Source of the DNA: Delphinus delphis
Lineage: Eukaryota > Chordata > Mammalia > Artiodactyla > Delphinidae
Length of the DNA stretch: 64,000 nt
NCBI RefSeq assembly: GCF_949987515.2
Contig: NC_082687.1
Span: forward strand, 25,694,132 to 25,758,131
Direction: 5' to 3'
Part shown: one piece after another, positions 25,542-37,689 of the stretch
Layout: each line of letters starts with the position of its first letter
Position numbering within the stretch: position 1 is the first letter of the stretch
Notes under the pieces: model-generated
What the model was told of the DNA's origin: nothing
Database searches by the model: none
What the model saw: the letters and a program-made list of their open reading frames with translations, nothing else
Program-made: the position numbers and the translations under genes

Positions 25542-28500
25542 CTGTAAAACAAGAATACGAGGAGTTAGAATCACTTTAAATCCGTTCTCAATACCGCTGT
25601 TAACTAGTGTAATAAATGAATTCTCTCACATGCACAAAAACTTGGTAGCTATATACAAGGAGCAAGTGAAGTTACTTTTATTTTTGAAATTTAGCACGAA
25701 ATAGACTGAGTAGTTTAATATATAATTTTTATTGGGAGACTAAGATTGAAGAAAAATAACTATTGTTTTGCAATTAACTTAAATTTCTTCTTATTAAATA
25801 CATTTCTGAATTGTAAAGCCATTCTGTGTTCATACTGTCTGTACTCATATGGTATATTTCACCTGTAATCATAGTTTACGTGATTTCTATCTCACCCGTC
25901 TGCAGATACCTAAAACAAACAAGTGTGTCTCATTATTTTATTAACGAGATAATATTTGTATTTATGTAAATGAAAGTGTCTAACTTTCCTACTCCTCCAA
26001 AACAAAGGCAATGATTCTCATACCCTTTAAAATTCATTCTTAAACGAAATCTTGGAAATGGGAAATCCTGAAATGGAACTTATTTTTCAACTGAAAATTT
26101 CAATATACCGCTCCTAAATTTGTATGTCTTAACGTTGCTCAGAATTCCCGTTTTGCCTCTGTCCTCAGTTTTTGATTCTTTCTTTGCTAATGATTGCAGT
26201 CTCAGCTTCATAAAGATGCCAGCAGCACCAGGCAGTGTTTCTCTGTGAATACGTCAACACTCACATTAACCTCAACTACCAAGACCTGCTGTCTTCCTAT
26301 TAACTTTCTAATGTTTTTTTCAAAATCTCCTTTCTGGACAAACAGTAGCCTGTTCCACAGTTGTTTATCCCTTTCATGAGTCCCTTCTGCAAACAGGTTC
26401 TCCCAAGCCATCAGTGACGATCCCCCCTGGCCCTTGGAAGTTACTTTCGCCTTCCCCTGCAGACCACACCTCAGTTTTCATATTTACCTAAGTTTAGTTA
26501 AACTTGGAAATATCTTTTGGAAAGTAATTTTTGTGAAAGATGCGGAGACGGTAATGATGGAGGGCAGAGAATATTAAATAAAACATATCAAATATTTAGA
26601 TAAGTGAAGTCCATAGCTCAGAATGAAGTGATGTGGGACCAGTGTTTTCACTGATTTCTGTGTGAACTGGCTTACCGAAATCTTTTCTATGCCCTGGCCT
26701 ATTTTATAAAACTCTGTCCCCCATCCTCAGCCCCAATCTATACGCACTCAGAAGGTCAAGAATGTATGCCCTGTCCATCAGTGGCCTGCATCCACTTAAT
26801 ACTGCCTTCAACACTGACCACTGGCTGTCAGTTTCACCCACAAAAAGTGTCGCCTCTAGCCTTTTCCTCCAGAACAAATATAAACGAAAGAAATACAAGC
26901 AGAAAAAAACGAAACTGGTGAAGAACACACAGGATTTGTGGTGTGCTAAATGTTACATGGCTGTTAGATATTTCTTTTTAGTCAAAACCAAAGTATTAAA
27001 AGCTAATGATTAGAGCAACGATGTCCTTGAAGTGCAAGGTATTTAACAAATATATTCTCTCCACAAATATTAACCCTAAGGATGCTCCTGGGGCAAGGAC
27101 TGAAGTAAGGAAAAATATATTTTACGAAGAAACTGAGACACTGGATAATTAGAAAAATAAACTTTAAAGAACAAAGTTTTCAAGTTCAGAAACATTCAAC
27201 TCAATGCTCTATCCATAGGGTTCACAATGTTTGAAGAGAGGCAGTAGGGTTCGAGGTGATAACCCTCAAGTAAAAAGTCTCAACTCTTGCCTGAAATCTC
27301 ATGGGTGATCTCACATATCTCTGTTCCTCCTTTTATCTCAACTTTATTAAGTTATTTAATGTATTTTTTAAACGTTTTCATGAATAATCATATGAAGCTA
27401 TATTCCCTCTGTCAGCCGAGTGCTTATCCCAGGAACTGGCACAGAGAATATGTATGCAGAAAGCATGAACCTGTGCAGAATGAACAGATGAACTAATTTG
27501 TAAACATGGGGTGCTAAAAAGAGACAAACTCTTATCCAAAATCATATCCCTGTTTTTTCTAAAAAAAAAAAAACACACAAAACTTAAGTATATCTAAAAA
27601 TCTCTTATTATCACGTAGCATTACAAAATCAGTTGGTATTATTCTTTTCACTGCTTGTTTATCACTAGTAACGAAACGAATTCAAACGTGCACCTAGAAA
27701 CTAAGGGCATCTATTCATGATAAAAACCAAGGGAAGAAAGGACCAGCTCACACGCACGTGCGCCTGTGTAAAACAACAGAGCGAGCCTGGTGGTGCATGT
27801 TACCTCCCTCAGTTCTCCTCCACCCCCTCCTTAGCTCCTTAATGCTGCTCTGGAAGGGAAGACTTAAAACTGATAGAATCCTAACCTGCAAGAGACTTGT
27901 AGTCCCAGTAGCTCTTTTTAAAGATTGAAAACTGAGGTCCAGAGAGAAGCAGCTTGTAATGAACACTTCGAAGACCTGTGTTATGATGTGCAGTTGGCAG
28001 TGCTCCTCAAACACATGCAAGCAACTCTTCAGCCAGATCTGCTCTGTGATAGAAGCCAGATGCACACTGGGAAGGCTGGTTAGTTTAACCATAAAGTATT
28101 ACTGCAGAGCAGTAAACTCAGATCAAATGGACAGAAAAGTTAAAATGTGATTTCGTGTATTGAGTCCATGTTGGGGGTTCTTTTTAATCCTAATTCAAGC
28201 TAAAAGGGAAGTAGAGGAAAACCCATTTCAACTTTGGTGTTGAAAAATATTCTGTGTTTCACTTTCTAGATCCATCACGTAATAGACCACCTGCACGTTC
28301 AGTGTTTGGGAGCCTCTTGTTCCTAGAAGACAGTAGAAAAGGCTATGGGGTGAGGGGGAGGGTGGGAGGTTGTCCATGATCCCCAAGGTCCCTTTGTCCT
28401 CGAAAACACCCATGATCTCTGATCCACTTGATTAGGAGCACAGGTTAGAGCAGCCCTCCTCTGCGGCTTTGTCAGATCAGAGGCCAGAGCAACCTAGCCA

Positions 28501-28905
28501 GGGATGTAGGTAACTGGGTACACGAAATCAGACTAAGTACGGTGGAGATGTTGGGGAGGAAGTCCTGCAGGGTGGCTTCTTTAGAAGTGGCTCTGAAAGG
28601 AAGGAAATCTCAGTCCTGGGGTCTAACTTGGCATAAGTCCTTTCTTTTGAATCGGCCACCAGACCTGTCGCTGTGGTCAGTTTGAAGATGCAGAGGTCCC
28701 CTTGGGGAGGTTCCTGACACTATGAAGTACGCCCTGGCATCCAGAAGAAAGAAGAGTGAGCATCTGCATTTGAGAGTATGACTAGAAAATTACAAGACCC
28801 AATCACTTTGCATGCAGAGTTGATTTTAACTAAAGCAGAAGGAAATACGCTGCCCGGACTATTTGTTTCTGCACATTTTAATGAGGAGCCTCATGTGGTT
28901 TCTAT

Positions 28906-28934
28906 TTCAGAGACCAATGTGTTTGGTCTCTGAA
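28906..28934. repeat. Perfect 12-bp inverted repeat with a 5-nt loop
   Basis: The left arm TTCAGAGACCAA (28906-28917) and right arm TTGGTCTCTGAA (28923-28934) are exact complements around TGTGT. No known repeat or RNA family was recognised. Confidence 0.9.
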
Positions 28935-29654
28935 GCATCCATTATTGAAGCATCAATAATTTGCACGTTTGGATAAAGTTGCGGGTTCAGCATAAGCTTG
29001 TGTCAAGCAAGTGCTCTGGGCTTCGCTGAGCCACCCGGCGGGTTTAAAGGTCCTACGTCTCACATTGCCAACCCGTGCTTTAAGATATGGCATGTGAAAT
29101 AGACAGTCCAGGCATTGGCTAATCTCTTTCAGGAATAGTGCTTTAAAGCAGAGAACTCACAATTAGGTTTATTTGTTTTAATCTCATGCTGCGAAGAAAC
29201 GTTTCAGTGAAAATTAAATATGTGGGAATTTAAGACCTTTGTGTTCAATCATTCAAATGGCAACTGGTGCCTCCTGTGGGCCAGAGGCATGTTCTCAGCC
29301 CCAAGGATCCAACAGTGAACAAAAAACCAAACCCCCCCGCTCCAGGAGCTGCTTTTCAAAGTTGAGGTCTGCATGTGGGTCCACCCATCACCAAGTGCAC
29401 ACTCCTTTCTTTCCCCTGCTTATAACTGGAAAAGTTCTAGTCTTTTCCTAAGAATTATTTCAAGCATCACTTCTTTGGGGATTATTTCCAAACCCTCCTC
29501 CCCAAATGCGGACTCGGCCACCCCCTCTTTTGTGGCTCTGTGTTGCCACTGTACTGCTCAGAATCCTTGGTTGTTCTTGTTTACACATCTGCCTCTCCCA
29601 GTAGACTGTATGTTCCAGGAGTCTCCCACCCAATTGTCTCCTATAATTACAGTT

Positions 29655-29850
29655 ATGGTAACATTTATTGTGCACTGCTCTGAATGCCTAATGTGTTGAA
29701 TGATTTAATACAGCGACCCCTTGAGGTGGGTCTCATTAGCACCCCCATTTTCATATGAGGAAACCGTGGCACAGAACACTTGAACAGCCTGGACATGGTC
29801 ACCGTACCTAGAAAGTGACGGAGCCGGGAACTCAACCCAGAAGGCTGTCT
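29655..29850 (+). mobile_element. MIR SINE relic, plus
   Basis: GCGACCCCTTGAGGTGGGT and ATATGAGGAAACCGTGGCAC follow the MIR order. L2-like text precedes it from about 29395. Confidence 0.65.
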
Positions 29851-30063
29851 CCACAGCCCTCACACTTAATCCTTACATTCCACCGCACATTAACAACAGA
29901 AGGGACAGAGCAGTGAGATGGGGAAGGGGGCAGGAGTGGAGGCCAAAGCTGGCCTCCCCTTATGTTGTCCATGTGAGAGAAAGAGAAGAGCATCTGTATG
30001 TGTGTTTTGTGAGGGCTGCAAGGAGATGGGGAGCTGGAGGGCAGAAGCAAAAAGACAGAGGGA

Positions 30064-30272
30064 GGGCTTCCCTGGTGGCACAGTGGTTGAGAGTCCGCCT
30101 GCCGATGCAGGGGACGCGGGTTCGTGCCCCGGTCCAGGAAGATCCCACATGCCGCAGAGCGGCTGGGCCCGTGAGCCATGGCCGCTGAGCCTGCGTGTCC
30201 AGAGCCTGTGCTCCGCGACGGGAGAGGCCACAACAGTGAGAGGCCCGCGTACCGCAAAAAAAAAAAAAAAAA
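30064..30272 (+). mobile_element. CHR-type SINE, plus
   Basis: A full-length copy from GGGCTTCCCTGG to GTACCGC and an A-tail. The tail merges with a purine-rich stretch (to about 30300), so the target duplication is unclear. Confidence 0.94.
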
Positions 30273-33200
30273 GAGGGGAAAAAAGAAAAAAAGGGGATGG
30301 GAGGAAACTGGATAAGCAGTGGATGACGGTGCAGCCTTTCTCACCTGGGTTTCTGGATTTGAACCACAGGACACCGAAAATTATTTGAGTAACTCTTTTC
30401 TTAACTCCCTCAAGGATAGCACATCACTAGTACCAGGGTAGATGTGTCAGAAGGAAGTTAATCCAGTACATACAAGGCCTGCTGTAGAGCAATGGGATTT
30501 AATTTTCTAACCTGGCAGAGAAAGGCTGAGTCAAACGAAGCAAGATTGGCTGCTATCGATCCATTCAACTTAGAAATTGTTTGATTTGGAAAGAATCTGG
30601 GGGCGTCCAGTCAGTGAAATTTTACAGGGCCAGACTAAGCAGACTCAGAAAGACAAATAAGTAAATTCTTGATGAAGACACATTGACCGTCCGTAAAATC
30701 AGTTATCAGCCTACAGTTAGAAAACAGATGGCGCGTTTTAAATCACTCCTGTAAGCGAGCTGACCTGTAAATTGTCATTAACGCACCAGGTCCTCACTTG
30801 CTCTCTGGGTAATCAGCCTTTTATCTCCTACCAGGGAAATCCATTAGCCACAGGCGCTGCAACTATTTGTGTCCCTTCTCAGCTATTAAAACATTATTGT
30901 ATTATATAATTCACCCTTGATGATTGGTCTTTGCTTTCATGAGTCCCACATTCAGAGAAAAATAAGAATAGATATTTATAGTTTATACTGTAGAGTAAAG
31001 AATGTTAAATCTCCTTTGCGAGGAAATCAGGAAGAAGACACTTCAGACCTATATAGAAAGCAGGATGAGCTCCCTTCCGGCCCAGTTCTGGCCCCTCACC
31101 TACATTACCCAGAGCCCAGCCCCAGGCGAGGGAAAGAAGGAGGGGACTTGCTTACTCTTGGATCTAACTTTCTTGTACCCACACACAGACATTATGGGTG
31201 TTCATAAATACTATCCCCTTCCCGTCACAAAGACAAGGCATTCAGACGTAAGAAGGGAGAGCGTCCCTAGGCCTTGATCCCCTGAGCCCTTCTACAGTCC
31301 CGTCTTTCCCCAGAATCTATAGTCCAGTCTTTCATTCCATGCGAACTGAACTGATTGCTTACATAAAATCAATGACTCAAAAGTATACCAGGCTGACAGG
31401 CTCAGTGGAAAAATGACTGTCATTTTTATGAAAATTAAGAATATAGTTGTTAAAAAGCCACACTGATTTGGCTGCGTGTATCAAACTAGAGATGGGTTAC
31501 GGCATGGAATGTGTATAGGTCGTTGAGGAAATGATCCCTTTTATTTATTATTTATATATCTAGAGGCATGGTATTTTTCCTTCTCTGAGCAACAAAGAAC
31601 AAAATAGGTTTTAAATGATTTTTTTTAAAGATTAAAAAATATGTAAAACATTTCTTTTTGTTATCTGCTAATTTAAAACGTAAGATGAAAAGATTACCTT
31701 CCAATAACTGATGGGAACGACGTACAATTGTAAGTTCTGTTTATTCAAACAACACAAGAATTGTAGTGAAATGTGCCCAAATGAACTGTAAATCAGCTTA
31801 TCGCCCGCAGAGGAAAGCTGTGTGAAGATGGGCTTCCAGGACACGGCTGGCTAGAGGCAGAGATACGCAGAGGCATCTAGAAACAAGCTTTGTCCGTTAT
31901 TCCATGACCACAGGATTCGATCTTGTCAATCCTGAGTTTGGTTCAGGAACCCCAGAACCTGCTGTTGCTAATTGTCCCTTAAGGAGACAAAGTTTTAAGT
32001 TCCTTCAGAAGAGGGACCAACAGGCAAGGGTGGTGTAAGGAAGCAGTGTCCTTCTCACTTCAGCCAGATCATAACTGCTTGGGGAGCAGCCGCTGGTGTT
32101 GGAGGGGGACCAAGGTGCAGGGAGAAGCCTGGCTAGGACAGCGCTGCACCTGAGCGCATCCCTTCAGATAAGTCCGCCAAGTCCCAGAGCAGCAGTGGAC
32201 TTGGCCTCTCTGGGTTAATGGTCCTTGAAGGGGGATGGGGGTGGGGAGAGTTTATCAATGTTGCTTCTAGAGCATTTGAAAGTGGCTTACCAGGTGCTCC
32301 CCTGCTTCCCCATTATTTCAACAAGGTCTGGGGGAGTCCCAGGAAGAGCATTTATAAAAGACTCCATAGATTATCTTGCATTACAAAATTCTCCATGCGT
32401 GAGAAGCATCCCTGTGTGATTTATACACACAGTCAGAAGATAAGCTGCTCTCAGGCTCGAGGAGATGAGATCCGTCTTACTTGCTTTAGGAACAAACGCT
32501 CCTGGGCACAGGGTGGAGAGCCCGGCTCCTTGTGGAACAACTGAGGCAATCAATGGGATCGTTTCTCTTCAAGTGCTTTATGTTTTATCATCATTTTATA
32601 CATCGCACATGTATGTGACCATCAGTTATGCAACCATCATTGGGAACACACTACAAAAAATAATCAGAGTACTGTACATGACACTAATGTCTGTATTTGC
32701 TGTTTTTGTTTCTATTGATGGGATCAAAAGTTGAAGGACTTTCTATCACAGGTAGCCAATTACTAGAGAAACTAATGATGACCGTAGCCTTGAAAGCTGC
32801 CACTGACGTCTCTCCCCAACCCTGACCTTGCTCTTCTGTGAACTCCTATGAAATTCAGTCTGAATCACATAGTTTAGTAGTTAATTTTTCCTCTAAAATT
32901 CTTCCATAGTCTATTCTTCTTTACCTACATGAGGTTTAAGTTTCTTCAAGGCAATATTTATGCCTTATTCTGTTTATCTTTCCTATGTTACCTAAAATAT
33001 ATGTCCAGGAAGTAGTAACTGAGTGCTGATAAAATGTCTTAAAATCACCCGTCTCCTAGGAGGCACGCTTTGTAAGCAAAACCTGGAAGGAACGCTGCCT
33101 GAAAGCGCCCCGTGTTCTTGACTAGTCTTTGAACCTAAGTTTTCTCATATAGGTGAGGATAATACCTACCTTTAAAGGTACTCATGCTACTCACATGGGA

Positions 33201-34474
33201 ATATGCATAGAGTACCCATTATACCGACTCAATAAAAATTATTTTCCCCCTCTCCCCACCGTCCCCCTCCCCTTCTGGAAAAACAAGGTTTCTTTTAAAG
33301 TGTCCTGAGAATTCAAGCTGATTGGATTTAAGAACTGCTGAAATGGAAAGTAACAGAAGAGACAGTCAGACGAATGGAGCATACAGTTAGCCTAGAAACA
33401 GGGCCTGGTGTGCATGCATGGGGGTGCACGTACATGTTTGCGTGTTGTACACATGTGTGTATGTATGTCCAAGTATCACAATGCCTTCTAAATATCTACT
33501 TGATGAGGGGCCAGATTTCTAAGAAATCAAGTCATATAAAATCAATTAATATAACAGCAGAGCTGGTGGTGCTCCCCCTTACTTAAGGGGCGCTTACATT
33601 ACTATCGACTGGGTAAGCATGAGGGTGAATGTTTATTAAATATCCTAAGCGTTTGATGTGACCATCCCCACATATGGAGATGGGCTGATCTGTAACTCTG
33701 AGAACATGACTTTCAGCAGTGGTCCAAGTTTCCGCCCTTTGTGTTTCCAGGGGTCTTGATGTTGAGCTGACCTTTGTGGCTGTGGTGGAAGTGAGGCCTT
33801 GATTTGTCGTTCCGATGGCACAAGCTCAAAGCGCTACTGACTCTCCCCTGCCACACAGGAACTCATTTAAATAAAAGTGGTGGTCTACAGAATTATGAGG
33901 CTTGAGGCCATGACAATACCAGATAATATCTGGTTTCCTTAGATCATAACTGCGTAGAATTAGACTGACCTGTTCCACAATGTGAACATAGTTATCTTAC
34001 CTCCTTTGTCTTAATTTTAGAGGGAGTAAGAGAGAAGTTTAGACGTTGCTTCCTTTCATTCCGCACAGTCGCCAAGATGTAGTTGGGAAGAAGGTGTGAG
34101 GGAGCTGCTAAGGAGACTTGGGGGGACAGGGGTCTACAAAGGCAGCAGCTTCACACTGCCCAATGGACTGTCCCTGACCTCACAGCCTAAGTGCTTGACT
34201 CAGCACCAGGGCCTCTGCATCTTCACTACCCACAACACTCCATTTCAAGTTTTCAAATCTCTCTCTTTCAGTCTTCTCTATTATTTACTGCTGAATAAAA
34301 ACTGTAATAATGGTCGGTAAACAGAGTGTTAGTGAGAAACCACATCAGAGGAAAGGAAAGATCTGCAAGTTTTAAGTGATGTTAGATACGAACGAGAATC
34401 AGAACCACACACATGAAAAAAACTTGAAGTAAGTAGGACATCCCTGGAGAAATATTAGAAGTTTCCATCTACCT

Positions 34475-34510
34475 CTCAAATTAAAAGTTTTCCTCAAATT
34501 AAAAGTTTTC
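34475..34510. repeat. Exact 18-bp tandem duplication beside an L1 5' junction
   Basis: The unit CTCAAATTAAAAGTTTTC occurs twice with no mismatch (34475-34492 and 34493-34510), ending about five bases before the L1 begins. Confidence 0.95.
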
Positions 34511-34515
34511 TTTCA

Positions 34516-35175
34516 AAAGGGAGCTCTGCTACACTGTTGGTGGGAATGCAAATTGGTAAAGCCACTGTGGAGAACAGTATGGAGGTTCCTTAAAAAACTA
34601 AAAATAGAGCTACCATATCATCCAGCAATCCCACTCCCGGGCATATATCCAGAAAAGACAAAAACTCTCATTGGAAAAGATACATGCACCCCAGTGTTCA
34701 TAGCAGCACTGTTTATAATAGCCAAGACATGGAAGCAACCTAAATGTCCATCAACAGATGAATGGATAGAGAAGATGTGGCACATAAATACAAAGGAATA
34801 TTGCTCAGCCATAAAAATGAAATAATGCCATTTGCAGCAACACGGATGGACCTAGAGATTATTATACTAAGTGAAGTAAGTCAGACAAAGACAAATACCG
34901 TAAGATATCACTTATATGTGGAATCTAAAATATGACACAAAGGAATTTATCTACGAAACAGAAACAGATTCACAGACAATAGAGAAGAGACTTGTGGTTG
35001 CCAAGGGGGAGGGGGAGGAGGGGGAGGGACGGATTGGGAGTTTGAGGTCAGCAGACGCAAACTGTTACATATAGAAGGGATAAACAAAACAAGGTCCTAC
35101 ACACACAGGGAACTACATTCAATATCCTGTGATAAGCCATGATGGAAAAGAATATGAAAAAGAATATGTGTGTGT

Positions 35176-35216
<41 letters not shown>

Positions 35217-35286
35217 ACTGAATCACTTTGCTGTACAGCAGAAATTAACATAAATCAACTACACTTGAATATATTTTTAAAAAAGC
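34516..35286 (+). mobile_element. 5'-truncated L1 LINE, plus, with an internal TG repeat
   Basis: About 770 bp of L1 3' end. The ORF2 C-terminal remnant ([31 protein letters not shown]) is open over 34553-34825. The 3' UTR follows and ends in an A-rich tail. A TG microsatellite at 35166-35213 lies inside the 3' UTR. A possible 8-bp target duplication, TTCTTTCA, is at 34508-34515 and 35287-35294. Confidence 0.92.
35166..35213. repeat. TG microsatellite within an L1 3' UTR
   Basis: About 24 TG units with one C interruption, located in the L1 3' end. Confidence 0.96.
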
Positions 35287-36619
35287 TTCTTTCAGTAAAA
35301 AATTATTGTAAAAAAACCCACTTCTCCTATTAAATAAAATGTTTTCTTTTTTAGTAATCTCCTTTGAAATATTATGATACTTGTGATACAATTTCTACCT
35401 TGGATTTTAATTATCTGTGAATATATTCTATTTTCTCTGTTAAATCATAAATTCTTTGAGGGGAGGATCAATGTCAGACTGATCGTTGTAATATTCACAG
35501 TGCACAGTAGGCATCCAAACACTGAATAAAAGAATGGATGTGTTAATATTATTGAAAAAAATTGTAAGTTATTTGTCATAGCAAATATAAAGTAAAATTT
35601 TATGGCTCAGGCTGGAATGCTAACCTTCGAACCACTTATTTATCATCTGAATCATTCTAATCATTGTTCACCCATCTTTCTATTCCCCTCCTTCCAACAT
35701 TTATTGAATATTTGGCACCAGAGATAAGTTAATGAATAAGATATTCATGGTTCCTGGCCCAGGCGGACAAAATCTAGTGGCTGCTTACTACTGGGAACAC
35801 TGTTTCAGGACAATTCACATGGAATTTCAAGTAATGAACTTATAAGTACAGTTTTTAGCTAGACAAGGCCTTTATTTACCCTTACAGATTGGAACTTCAT
35901 GGTCTGATACACATCCACTAACAAAATAAAGACAATAATTTCTGCCCCTGCCAATAGCAAAGGTATGTTATCAAGAAAATTGAGGTGATATATGTAAAAA
36001 GCACTTTGAGCCTTAGGAGTTAATGGTGCTATTTCAGGAAGTTTCACTGCACTCATTGCCAGCCATGGTAAATATTGGATTCATTTATATACAAGTTTAT
36101 AAGATTATAGATGATTATAGAATCTTAAAGTTTTAAGACTCAGCCCATCATTAAGGTCTGGACTAGCTGGACCATTGCTGCATTTCATCAGATAAGTGCT
36201 TTTGCAAAACCTTGGCATCCTTCCTGGCATTATTTTCTATTTTCCTTTATAAAGTGTCAAATTTAAATAACTACCATTTGCTGGTTCCTTACAGTTTACA
36301 ACAGGCTTTCCCATAAATGAATTCATTTCATCTTATAATTCTCACTTTACAGAGGTAAAAACCGAGGCTAAGAAGGGTAAAAGAAAATCCACTGTTCACA
36401 ACAAATACTGGCTGCAGATTGAACCAAAACGGGATGCTTTCTCCCCATACCATGCCACCCCTGCACAACAGACTGTGAGGGAAGTGAAGTCGGTCCCTTC
36501 AAAATGGCTTTACAATAAGGAATGTGGCCCTGAAGGTAGAGCAAGTGATGAGGACATACGAGTCTTAAAAGTGGTCCTAGCCTGACTCTTTGAACAGAGG
36601 CACCTGTCCACCTGTCCAA

Positions 36620-37275
36620 CTGTGATGTAGTGAAATAGTAAGAAATATATATTTGGTCTTTGTCCCCAATTCCTAGCACAGAGCTTCTAAAACCCTCAGA
36701 ACTTCCTGAGGGATGGGATGGTAAGAGTGTCTTTTGTTACATTATTTGGGTTTTGTCCCCAGTACCTGGCACAGAAGGGTTCAGAGAGCTTCCGGGTTGG
36801 TGAATGCACCCATATGCAGGGTGGGTGGCACACCCTAAACTCCATGGGACAGAAACTCCTGCACTTGGGACCGTTCTGGACCTTGCTCTATGTACCTCTT
36901 CACCTGGCTGTTTGTTTGTTTCCTTTATAATTAACCGGTAATAATAAATAAAGTGTTTCACTGGGTTCTGTGAACAGTGGTAGCAAATTATTGGACCTGA
37001 GGAGGGGGCTGTGGGAGCCCCCTGATTTGTAGCCAAGTCGGACAGAAGTGTGGGTAACCTGGAAACCACTATTTCTGATTGGCACCTGAAGTGAGAGGCA
37101 ATCTTGGGAGACTGAGCCCTCCACCTGTGGGGTCTGCATTAACTCTGGAAAGTTAGTGTCAAAATGAATTAAATTGTAGAATACCCGGTTGGTATTTGCA
37201 GAGAATTGGAGGATCCCTTGGCATTGAAAACCCACACCTTTGGTGGTAGAAGTACTGTGAGAACAGAAACAGTTT
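36620..37275 (+). mobile_element. ERVL-type LTR (MLT2-like), plus
   Basis: This is an old endogenous retrovirus LTR and its immediate 3' neighbour. Recognisable segments are AAATATATATTTGGTCTTTG near the start, AACCGGTAATAATAAATAAA (a polyadenylation-type signal), and GTGGGAGCCCCCTGATTTGT further on. These resemble the MLT2 LTRs of the ERVL group as I remember them. No viral coding sequence was recognised. Boundaries are approximate. Confidence 0.65.
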
Positions 37276-37319
37276 TTCTTTACCAAGCATCCATTCAAAA
37301 ATGCTTTCAAGTGGCTTCC

Positions 37320-37660
37320 ATAGCCAGGCATTATTTTGAGCAGTGGGGTTTTAGCAGTGACTGAAACATAAAGTCTCTGTTATCTTGTAATGCTTTGCTC
37401 TAGTTAGGGAAGATGGATAATAAACAAATTAACTAGTGATTAAATGTCACATGATAAGTGCTAAAGAGGAACAATTAAGAATGGTAGGTGGGGAGAGAGT
37501 GATGGAATATATTATTCTTCTCCTCTAAAATGACATCTGACCAGAGACCTGATGAAAGTGAAGGAGGGAGCCATGTGGATATCCGGGGTGGGGAGAATCC
37601 AGGCTGAGCCAATGCCAAGTGTAAAGACTCAGGATGGTCCTTGGTGCTGCTGGACCATAG
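37320..37660 (-). mobile_element. L2 relic, minus
   Basis: Antisense L2 3' region: AGCCAGGCATTATTTTGAGC, then a segment with AGAGACCTGATGAAAGTGAA and GAGCCATGTGGATATCCGGG. It lies head to head with the plus-strand L2 that starts near 37690. Confidence 0.65.
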
Positions 37661-37689
37661 CACTGCATTTGCCCATTCCATTCACTCTG

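Noticed and set aside
29832..30388. Open frames of 156-180 codons on both strands
   Set aside because: They run through a CHR SINE. The GPSRSAACGIF and AREPWPL-type peptides recur at every SINE in the window and are not proteins.
34553..34825. 90-codon plus-strand open frame as a host gene
   Set aside because: It is the same L1 ORF2 C-terminal segment in a 5'-truncated LINE.
35859..36056. 65-codon minus-strand frame with hydrophobic stretch as another SLC10A7 exon
   Set aside because: It does not match any SLC10A7 segment. The flanking exons already join in phase without it.
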